Source: Axinella damicornis (taxonomy: Eukaryota; Porifera; Demospongiae; Axinellida; Axinellidae). Taken from it: DNA of 64,000 nucleotides. A program made the translations under genes and the position numbers. Numbering within the stretch: the first letter of the stretch is position 1; each line of letters starts with the position of its first letter. Below are positions 56,047 through 64,000 of this stretch, piece by piece. The stretch lies in the NCBI GenBank assembly GCA_963931865.1, contig OZ007515.1, forward strand, positions 6,756,493-6,820,492, in the 5' to 3' direction. The notes beneath the pieces were generated by a model. That model worked only from the letters and a program-made list of their open reading frames with translations, was not told the DNA's origin and did not search any database.

Positions 56047-57590
56047 AACAAACCGAACTAACTAAGTAGGATGTGTACCGCTGAAGAAATTCCTATCGCC
56101 TAACTAAACTTTCACGACACAATGGTATCAGTCACTGAAAAAGTACGTGAACTACACAATTCGTAGCATTGATGCATAACAGCATGCTTTCTTATCAACA
56201 TGTTTTCTAATGCTGGGAACAGTGGTATATGCTTGCAGTGTGTATAGCTATGCCCATCTAATCTTCTCCATAGTAGCTATATATACACACGTAGCACTGT
56301 GCAGAAAAAGGCAACTGTTATAGAAAGAATCAGTAATGCCGTGTTGTTGATTTAGCCAACTCTTGTCTTGGATGTAGCCCAGACAACATTGTCTGTAACC
56401 CTGATTACCCAGACTGGCGGAATACAAACACATCTAGTGCTCAAGAAATTACATATGTACGTACCTACATAGGCATGGTCAAAGTTGCACACTTGGAGGC
56501 ACTGTAGCTGCCTTTATGGTATACATACCAGTACAGCTGCTGAAATACATGTACAGAAGGCTTCACACTAGCTACAAACAACTTTATATCACAGTATAAA
56601 ATCAGAGGGATACATGATATCAACGACAATTTCTATCTATTTTAACGGTCCATCCAATCTAGTGATACAAATTCATTTCCTGGAACTTCTGATTCCAATC
56701 CTACTGTAGTGACTTTTGAAATTATATCATTTTATAAATACAGTATGTTTCCACATACTAATGAGAGTACTCATGACCTGTGGCGCTGCGTTTGGAGAGA
56801 AATTGTTTGTGACCGTTGTTATTCCAGGGAATGGGCATTGAACTGCCATGCCATGTACTGCATTTCGAGCATTTGTGACTGTTGTGGCTGCACTATTCCA
56901 GGAACTGGGCGGCTACTGCCATGCCATCATTCCATGCACTGCAGTTTATGACTGTTATTCTAGGAACATGGACATCAACTGGCATTCGGCTTTTGTGACT
57001 GTTGTGACTACACTATTCCAGGAAATGGACACCCACTGCCATGCCACACACTGCATTTTGGCTCGCTGAATTCAAGAGAACTCATACACCAAGGGCTATG
57101 GCTGACTGTTGTGCCACACACTGCATTTTGTCTGAATCAGACTGACTATGAATAGTAAATGTGTACTTGGAACTTGGGTTGTTTTGATAAGTACATTTCC
57201 TGGTATTGGAATCACAGAAAATAATTAGCGTCCTGAGTTACAGCTTAATTGGATTAGTGGAAATTCCAGAAATTGAATTTCTACCAACCTCCCTGAAGCA
57301 TTAGTCCAACACTTGGGGGCACTGTACCTGTCTTTATGGTGCCAGTACCTGCTCAAGTACATGTACAGAAGGCCTCACACTAGCTACTAACAACTTTGTA
57401 TCACAGTATAAAATCAGAGGCATACATGAGATCGACCACAGCTCACGAGTACCCTCATCAGAATGCACAGTTTTAACTTTACACGGAACAGCTGCTTGGA
57501 ACCAGAACAGGACGCTTGATATGTCAATTCAGCACAAGAACACATTGTGACTACACACGATTGTGACTACACACAGCCATGTACCAGTAC
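56047..57590. other. FEN1 intron 9, left part: local duplication, no gene
   Basis: A segment around 56500-56620 (GGAGGCACTGTAGCTGCCTT, CATGTACAGAAGGCTTCACA, CAGTATAAAATCAGAGG) is repeated at 57310-57425. Between them, TGACTGTTGTGNCTACACTATTCCAGGAA-like units (split here as TGACTGTTGTG and CACTATTCCAGGAA) recur 3-4 times at 56810-57020. Confidence 0.6.
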
Positions 57591-57848
57591 CACACTATGT
57601 AGCAAGATTGCACTGTGCGTTCTTGGAATCCACGTGCCAATCTTGAGATTGTGCAGTGAATCTCGAGATTGCGTCTCGAGATTGCTCGTGCAGAATCTTC
57701 ATGAGCGCTTTGTATTCTAGTTGGCTGTTGTTCCTTGCACTCGTTGCTGTCTTTGGAAGAATGACAATACGGCTTGCACGAAAGGTCGACAACGATTCTG
57801 ACCAAGCCGTCATCCACTGTTGATTACCGTGGGCCCGGGACGAAGTTG

Positions 57849-58301
57849 TACCGTACAACGTATCAAGCGCCCATGTTTTGGGGACATTAGAAGTTAGAAG
57901 GGCCTCTGAACAGGGGGTGCCTACTCAGACTAATTAGGCATGTAGTATCCGCCCACCCATTCAGCACTGTATAAACAACAAGCACTGAGGTAAGCTGTGA
58001 ATATCAATGGACAGCTATGAATATAGACGCCTAATGAAATTGATCACCCGTCTTTGCGAAGTCTTGAGAAGAAACGCTTGACAGAGAAAGCACGCCGTTG
58101 TTCATACTTCACTGTAAATCGGCCTTTTGAAGTACAACCTTACCCAGAGAAGTTAGAAATGCTGCTCAAGACTTTTGTGATGGGTGAGCCCTGGTGAGCC
58201 CTTACTACACTGCTTTTGAACCCTGTGCAGTAACTTTCGCGTGAAGAGGGGGGTGGGCGCTTGATACGTACGTGGTGGGTGCTTGATAGTACTCTGCGGT
58301 A
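57849..58301. mobile_element. R3 MITE copy
   Basis: Ends TACCGTACAACGTATCAAGC and TAGTACTCTGCGGTA, with an extra partial duplication of the right end (GATACGTACGTGGTGGGTGC). Same interior as the 3355 copy. Confidence 0.78.
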
Positions 58302-58412
58302 AGCACTGGAATAATTTCTTTCCCAGCCGCTATTGCTCTCTTTGACTCGACTCATCTAAGAGAACAGCCAGAATGTTATCTGAAGACTCCATAGAATGCC
58401 TCCAGTACTAGT

Positions 58413-58503
58413 AGCATCCGTTCCCAGACCTTCCCACCCTAGCTTTTGTCCTTAGTACTCAAGCGACAAATGCTGGTGTGGGAATGCCTGGGCATGAGGC
58501 TAC
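58413..58503. mobile_element. Degenerate TAGCCTC foldback
   Basis: GTTCCCAGACCTTCCCACC … TGTGGGAATGCCTGGGCATG AGGCTA. The two arms pair imperfectly; an old copy. Other fragments of this family occur at 1738-1781, 12811-12830, 33215-33275 and 34134-34180. Confidence 0.6.
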
Positions 58504-58517
58504 CATTCCAGTTCTTT

Positions 58518-58785
58518 TGGCAATCTCGAGATTGCGCAGCTGTATCTCGAGATACAGATTGCGCACTTATGCTGCACAATATCGAGATTGCGCAAATGTC
58601 TTCCGCAATCTCGAGATTGCGCAGCTGTATCTCGAGATACAGATTGCGCACTTGTGCTGCACAATATCGAGATTGTGCAAATGTCTTCCGCATTCTCAAG
58701 ATTGGCACGTAATCTCTGGATTGTGGGAATACGCGGCACAATCTCAAGATTGCACAGATTCCTAAATTGCACGGAACACTTACAC
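58518..58785. mobile_element. R6 relative with 85-bp direct duplication
   Basis: An ~85-bp module (AATCTCGAGATTGCGCAGCT GTATCTCGAGATACAGATTG …) occurs twice in tandem (58522, 58607). It then runs into an R6 end (ATTCCTAAATTGCACGGAAC). A smaller fragment is at 57597-57692. Confidence 0.78.
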
Positions 58786-59022
58786 GAAATCACACAGAGC
58801 CTTGTGAGAAATGAATTGATACTTCCCAGCTGTTACAGACACTCAGAGAATTGCTATTGCAGTGCCTCAAGTCTGCTTCTCTTTGACTCCTCTGTTAGCA
58901 GACATTACCGAATCACCTTTGCACTTTGCAGTGCTTTCTGCTTCGTCAATAATTATCATGCTCAGTAATGAGACAACTGCTGCAAGTGACCATTCTTTTT
59001 GTTCTGATCCCCTTCTCTCCAG

Positions 59023-59074
59023 TTCATTGACCTGTGCATTCTACTTGGATGTGATTACTGTGACTCTGTTAAAG
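59023..59074 (+). CDS. FEN1: FEN1 exon 10 (catalytic D233)
   Basis: Seventeen codons plus one base: FIDLCILLGCDYCDSVK, with D233 in LLGCDYC. Human FEN1 has Ser where this has Cys232. Acceptor TTCTCTCCAG, donor GTATTT. Confidence 0.96.
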
Positions 59075-59492
59075 GTATTTATACTCTGTCATAGAGTTGG
59101 TAGGCTCTTACGTATGTGTAGAGATAGAGTGGACACGCAGTATATATACTAATACAAAAAACCTCATAAACAGGCCACATAACTTCACTTGTACGCATTC
59201 GCACAAATCAATTTTGAACCTTGAACTGAAGACTGTCAACTAGCCTGCTGCTAATAAAAAGAAAAATGAAAAACAGAGAATGAGAAAAGGCATGGAGACA
59301 AGGTACCATAGAACAGTGCACGTTATACGTTCTATGTACGTACGTATGTTTTATGTGAAACGATCTGTATAGGGTAAGGTTATATAAGCTGTTTTATGCT
59401 ATCATTCCCACCTTGCCTCCATGGTTTTTTCCTTTCTGTTTTCCTGACATGTTTACACTGTGTGCATGCATGCAGCAGGGGTAGAGTGATCG

Positions 59493-59493
<1 letters not shown>

Positions 59494-59539
<46 letters not shown>

Positions 59540-59540
59540 C
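59494..59540 (+). repeat. (GTCT)n microsatellite
   Basis: About eleven GTCT units. Confidence 0.95.
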
Positions 59541-60039
59541 AGCAGTTTGAGCAGTGAAAGCCTTGTTGAAGCATAGATAATAAAACTGCGTAGTTCTATT
59601 ATCTATGGTTGAAGGCTTACATAACTCACAGACCAGAGATCCACTCGAGAGGCTGAGAAACGTTGCGTGAAAGTCGGCGATTAGCCCTGTTCTATTTATG
59701 CAACTACCCTGTTCATTCTGCATGCATGCTGTATTACAATTGGTAGGCTCTATAGCTATATCTCATCGTGCATGCTGTATTAAAAATCAGCAGTAGGCCA
59801 TAATGAAAAGTAACACACGGGGTACATGCTCTGCTGAGCACCTATAGTTTGCAAACTCCATACAAGTCCTGTTCTGGGACTATCAGAGAACGCGGTAGCA
59901 TTCTCTGTTTAGAGATGGCCAAGGAAATTTCGAAATACCATACTGATGCACCAGAAGGAAAACGACCAATGAAGCTACTGCCCCCAAGCATGCAGACAGA
60001 ATGATACTGCCTAGTAGTTCACAAAAACACTCGCAAATT

Positions 60040-60135
60040 CTTTTTCTCTCTCTCTCTCTCTCTCCCTCCCTCCCTCCCTCCCTCCCTCCCTCCCTCCCTC
60101 CCTCCCTCTCTCTCTTTCTTTCTTTCTTTCTTTCC
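60040..60135 (+). repeat. CT / CCCT / TTTC microsatellite
   Basis: CT units, then CCCT units, then CTTT units, directly beside the R1 insertion at 60136. Confidence 0.95.
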
Positions 60136-60642
60136 GTGGGGCAACCGCACTCCTGGTAGCCGCGTTGCAACCGCTCGACGGTAGCGCAAGTGTAACGTAC
60201 ATGCCACGTGAGGACCATGCTCGGTCGTCGACGTCGATCAATTGAGCTGAGTCAGCAATGTCGGCCCAAGGAGAAGACAAGAAACTTATACAGTGCTCAC
60301 AACTTTGCCAGCACGGTGACTTTTGACATGTAAGCGTCAGTGAATGGCAGCGATCACGATCGTGTAGTCAGAATCTTCGTGTGCCTTTCCTAAGAACGGT
60401 ACTGCCACCGGAAGTCGGAGAGAGCGCTCGAGCAATGGCATCCACAGCGAGACAAAAGCGCTCGTATCTCCACCACCAAGGTGAGTTTCAGCACCAAAAT
60501 TGTACGATTGGGACAGTGCATGATAGCGATCACGACGGTGTAGTCAGAATCTTTGTGCGCCATTCCTATCACTGGAACGAGTTTTTTACATTATTTATTT
60601 ATTTATTTACGCGGCACAATTTTTCCCCTACCAGGAGTGTAA
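60136..60642 (+). mobile_element. R1 unit in a pyrimidine tract of family R5
   Basis: Full unit from GGGGCAACCGCACTCCTGG to ACCAGGAGTGTAA. It is flanked on both sides by TTTCTTTC-type sequence, consistent with insertion into a TTCTTTC tract of the R5 copy that surrounds it. Confidence 0.82.
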
Positions 60643-61500
60643 TTTCTTTCTTCTTCTTCTTCTTCTTTCTCATTCACTAGCATAGCTGGACAACAAAAGC
60701 ATTTCCTGAGCTAGTTCACTCACAGAACAACATCGCTTTCGTCGTAGTAGTTCCTTTCGGCCCTTTTGACTACATACTGGCAAGAATGTCACTGCTGGCT
60801 AGCTACGATTCCGTGAATTGCTAGCACGAAGCCATTTTGATGCAACCAGAGGGTGCCAAATGCGCATGCGCAGTTCACATGCAAACGCACGTTGCATTCT
60901 TTTTTACTGCATTTCGGGCGTTTGCTGATCAGCTGAATCCTTGTGAATCCATCGTCTGGTGCCTCACTACCGCTGCGAGGAATTTCTACTAACCTGTTCT
61001 TGCCAAGATCTACCGTGACTATGCCATCATGGAGGCGTGGCTTTCTTTTCATGACGTAACTACAGTGCAGAACATGTACCAATACTGTGAGTGAGGCTAG
61101 AGATTTGGAATACTCATATTATTAGTGGAAATAGAATGAAGCATCAATGCCTGCTCAGTGCCCAGCAGAAGATTCACGTCCATCAAGAGGAATGAGGCTA
61201 ACATGGCAATTAATAAAATCTGAACATCAGGCCCAGTACCCCCGTACTCTTACGGTGACGTTGTATGTACCATGACTAAGAAGTTACGCATTTCATGCGC
61301 TTGAAAAAGTACACAAACTAGAGGCAAAAAAGTTTCTCCCAAAAATTCAATGGGATGGGACTGAGGCTGGTTAATGGCATTCTCCTTGTTTCTTAGTTTT
61401 TTCGAGAGGTTGAATAATTCCGAATGTGACAGGCCATCACTAAATCCTTTTAAATTTGTTTTGCCTCTAGTAATTATTATGGTTCTCCTACATTCCACAG

Positions 61501-61574
61501 GAGTTGGACCAGCGAAGGCCGTCAATTTGATACGAAAACACAAACACATAGAGGAGATTATGAAGCATAATTCA
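61501..61574 (+). CDS. FEN1: FEN1 exon 11 (helix-two-turn-helix)
   Basis: The exon completes G240 and encodes VGPAKAVNLIRKHKHIEEI, then MKHNS. GVGPAKAVNLI is the H2TH/HhH DNA-binding motif with the K+-binding GxG turn. Acceptor TTCCACAG, donor GTAAGT. Confidence 0.96.
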
Positions 61575-62093
61575 GTAAGTGGTTGAAACATTTTGAAGGA
61601 CAAGAGGTATAGTCTTGCAGAGGCCGAAATAAGGATTACATGTTGAGCGGTCGAATGTTCTAGTGCCGTATACATTTTGGTTGGTCATCTACAAAATATG
61701 CTAGGTAAACATAACCATTCATCTCAAGGATCTCCAATCTAATTTCTTGGCTATAGTTGGCAAATAAATTTAAAATGGAGCTATTCAAGGTGGCCATTTT
61801 GGGTCAGACCATGTTAGGTATCAGCATACAACCAAAGGTAGCTACCAACGGCATACAGTCACACCCTCCAACAAACACAGTAGTAAATAGGCTGCTAGAT
61901 ATTCATGACCTACATAATCATAGTCTTTGTCAGAAGTACAGTCAGAGCACGGTTGGACAGAGGTTCGGTGCTCGTCAACTTGCCTATCTCTCGACTTCTA
62001 TCCTACATGTCAGCGGTTTTTCCGATGCCATTAAATTAATGCTACTGCTATATGGTAACTCATGTCAACTATAATAACCTCCTCTTCCTACAG

Positions 62094-62126
62094 AAACTTA
62101 ACTTTCCGGAGAGTTGGGCATACCAG
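62094..62126 (+). CDS. FEN1: FEN1 exon 12 (33-bp microexon)
   Basis: Eleven codons, KLNFPESWAYQ, matching the YPVPENWLHK stretch of human FEN1. Acceptor TTCCTACAG, donor GTATGT, phase 0 both sides. Confidence 0.9.
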
Positions 62127-62384
62127 GTATGTCATGTATATTTTCTGTTTACCTATGTAAGTCATTACATCATGCGTACTTTTATGTACTTATTATGTAT
62201 TGTACATATGTGCTACTAGCCAATGGTCCACAGGCTGAGCCTGTTGGGCAGAGAATGGCACTACCATGATTCGTAGCTGAAGTGTGTGACTGGTGGACTA
62301 TTGGCAGGACAGAAACCAAGAAAAATGTTTTTGTCATGCCATAGTCCACTAGTCACAGTCCACAGGCTGCTGCTGCCCAATTCA

Positions 62385-62635
62385 GATGCAGAGCTGCTCC
62401 CCACTTGCATCCGCCTCAGCTGCAGCTACATGATTGCGTCTGCCTCAGTTGTTTCTCCCCGATTTGAGCTGCTGCTCCCAGATTGTGTCCGCCTCAGCTG
62501 CTGCTGCATGATTGTGTCTGCCTCAGTTGTTGCTCCCCGATTTGAGCTGCTGCTCCAAGATTGCGTCCACCTCAGCTGCTGCTCTCCGATTGCATCTAGA
62601 ACTGCTACTCCCCGATTGTGTCTGCTTGCAGCTCC
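62385..62635 (-). repeat. ~29-bp minisatellite, copy 2, in FEN1 intron 12
   Basis: Complementary units (GATTGCGTCCGCCTCAGCTG followed by CTGCTCCCC), about eight. The right flank (TCTGGAATTTTCCTGCCCC, CCAACATTCTCAAGCATTTT, TTTGGAGGTTGT) matches the complement of the left flank of the 14990 array. Confidence 0.82.
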
Positions 62636-62791
62636 AGTCATTCTTGTTCTGGAATTTTCCTGCCCCTGCCCAACATTCTCAAGCATTTTCACCGAGTTTG
62701 ACATTTGGAGGTTGTAGTAAAGTTATTCCAAATGTTGTGCATCACTAATCCTGTCCGTATCATATTCACCAGCTGCTTTCCACCCCTACAG

Positions 62792-62845
62792 GAAGCTCGG
62801 CAGCTCTTTGTGGAACCTGAAGTTGCTGAACCTGACACTATTGAG
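62792..62845 (+). CDS. FEN1: FEN1 exon 13 (last exon in window)
   Basis: Eighteen codons, EARQLFVEPEVAEPDTIE, matching human EAHQLFLEPEVLDPESVE. Acceptor CCCCTACAG, donor GTATAT. The following block (LKW.EP…) is not found in 62846-64000, so the gene continues past the right edge. Confidence 0.95.
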
Positions 62846-62995
62846 GTATATAACTAGGGGAATGCTGCAGGGCATTGTGGGGCTCGCCTGATAATCATTC
62901 TCTGAGTGATCATAGGCCCGGAGCTTATAAGGAAGCTGGGGGTGGGGCCTGCGATGTAGCCAATTGTGACGGTCTGCAGTTTCAAGTTCGTGGTA

Positions 62996-63098
62996 GCCTC
63001 GTTCCTAGTCCCACGCCCAGCTTTTCGTCGCTTGCCATACTGCAAGTGACGTACGGCAAGCAACGTAAATCTGGGCATGGGACTGGGAACGAAGCTAC
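62996..63098. mobile_element. TAGCCTC foldback, ~100 bp
   Basis: Hairpin from TAGCCTCGTTCCTAGTCCCA to TGGGACTGGGAACGAAGCTA with the inner CGCCCAGCTTTTCGTCGCTT arm. A half copy with the same left flank (TTTCAAGTTCGTGGTAGCC) is at 34134-34180, so the two loci are copies of one larger repeat. Confidence 0.75.
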
Positions 63099-63872
63099 AC
63101 TGTACCTGATTCTGAGTACCCCAAGTTGCCGAGAGAATCTCTCCCTCCAACTGAGCTCTGCAGCTCCCAACAAATCTGTAATACGTAGTTTGTAGCACCG
63201 GCGTAAAACGTAGCAGGCTTGACTCGTACTGTCGTGCATTTATATGCTGGGCAACTTATACGTGTGTTGTCGATCCAGTATGCGGGCGGGCAGCGCAACA
63301 ATTTTCCACTTGGATATACGTATGGTCATTGGTCATACGCTAAACGAACACCGGACGTCGGACAGACATCAACTGGACGGACATCCTGGAGAGCACGACT
63401 ATGTGGGGTTCGCTCAGCAATTATACATTCTGTACAAAGTTCGGAATTGTCCAATCTCAAGAATATGCATACTAATCTCAATATTGTGCAGGTAGCTTGC
63501 ACTAACTTGGGATTGTATTATAATTACACGCACATGCAGACATGGTGCTATCAAAGGGATAAAAATAGTCGGAAAAAACGGACTGCTATCCCTTCCTACA
63601 CATTTCAGAGCTGGTCATATGTGGCATTCTCCCATGAAACCATGCCAGCAGTTTCAGTTGGGCGACAAGATGCAATTACCAAAAACTCTTTTGTAAACCG
63701 GCAATATGTATCAGCTTTTCATCTCTGAGAATCATATACCTTGGAGTTTCTTCTCAAGTATATTCCACGAAATTTTCAATACACATGGCCTTTGCTTGCT
63801 CCCAAGCATTCTTTCTGTCCTTCCCCATATTCAGTTGTGTCACTGTGACCCAAACTGACCACAAAGAGCAGT

Positions 63873-64000
63873 ACCGTAGTCTCTCGAAAATACGCCCATG
63901 GGCGATGAATTTAGAATCTGCTCAAAGAGGGGGATGGGCGTATTTTCGAGGACCCCTCTCCCGAAAATAGGCCCACCCTTGACTCGAAAGTAGGCCCACC
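63873..64000. repeat. R4 repeat at right edge
   Basis: TACCGTAGTCTCTCGAAAAT ACGCCCA … GGGCGTATTTTCGAGGACC, then two more CGAAAATAGGCCCACC-type half-sites. It runs off the window. Confidence 0.75.

Larger units (their letters stand above)
59881..61455 (+). mobile_element. R5 dispersed repeat, copy 3
   Basis: Starts ATCAGAGAACGCGGTAGCAT. A CT/CCCT microsatellite and an R1 unit interrupt it. It resumes with AATTGCTAGCACGAAGCCAT, CTTGCCAAGATCTACCGTGA and CATGGAGGCGTGGC. Ends just before FEN1 exon 11. Confidence 0.75.
17090..62845 (+). other. FEN1: FEN1, flap endonuclase 1 (13 exons seen; 3' end outside window)
   Basis: FEN1 is the nuclear structure-specific 5' nuclease that cuts flaps in Okazaki-fragment maturation and long-patch base excision repair. 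The 13 exons sum to 879 nt and 293 residues, and residue numbers match human FEN1 with no insertion or deletion. The two-metal active site is complete: D34, D86, E158, E160, D179, D181 and D233. The N-terminus [15 protein letters not shown] is the processed form needed for DNA binding. The missing part should contain the last ~90 residues: the end of the nuclease core, the PCNA-interacting box and the nuclear localisation tail. Introns run 278-11342 bp and are packed with transposons. All are GT-AG except intron 9 (GC-AG). Vertebrate FEN1 is intronless in its coding region, so this intron-rich layout is notable. Confidence 0.97.

Noticed and set aside
59883..60280. Arg/Glu/Gly-rich minus-strand ORFs
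   Set aside because: They come from the CT/CCCT microsatellite joined to R5 and R1 sequence.

Overview
This window is eukaryotic and most likely from an early-branching animal; a sponge is my best guess, but the sequence alone does not settle the species. The coding signal is split into many short exons with GT-AG borders (one GC-AG). The gaps are filled by short inverted-repeat transposons, tandem repeats and pure G/C homopolymers. There are no operons, ribosome binding sites or bacterial genes.

Two host genes lie head-to-tail on the + strand. Gene A (1581-15682, five exons, 281 codons from the proposed ATG) encodes a nucleotidylyltransferase-fold protein of the choline/ethanolamine-phosphate cytidylyltransferase type. 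It has an HxGH motif and a GVSST motif, plus a hydrophobic N-terminal extension. Gene B (17090 to beyond the right edge) is FEN1, flap endonuclease 1. I assembled 13 exons in consistent phase, giving 293 codons that align without gaps to the human numbering. All seven catalytic acidic residues are present. The 879 coding bases are spread over 45.8 kb. The C-terminal ~90 residues, including the PCNA-binding box, lie outside the window.

The rest is mobile DNA. FEN1 intron 2 (11.3 kb) holds a cluster of about eleven ~500-bp units (20736-29600). One unit is split by an intact 3.35-kb DNA transposon carrying a two-exon, 850-residue transposase with a TTF-type zinc finger, a DUF4371-like core and a hAT C-terminal domain. 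Other introns hold a Crypton-like recombinase remnant (in gene A), a dead non-LTR retrotransposon, a 2.4-kb element with ~180-bp inverted ends and a decayed transposase, and many non-autonomous families. Several of these are defined by direct repeats at their borders: three CAGGG/CATGGG-ended elements show 5-bp duplications, and TAGCCTC foldbacks show 9-bp duplications.

Region by region: 1-1543 repeats and a G-run; 1544-15682 gene A with MITE-filled introns; 15683-17089 a short intergenic region dominated by palindromes; 17090-62845 FEN1; 62846-64000 FEN1 intron 13 with further repeats. The best candidates for something undescribed are the ~500-bp tandem repeat, whose two related halves each carry an ATG, a short ORF and a splice-donor-like GTGAGT; the CAGGG-ended 5-bp-duplication transposon group with its intact transposase; the 9-bp-duplication foldbacks whose stems change while their ends stay fixed; and a transposon whose interior has become a minisatellite.
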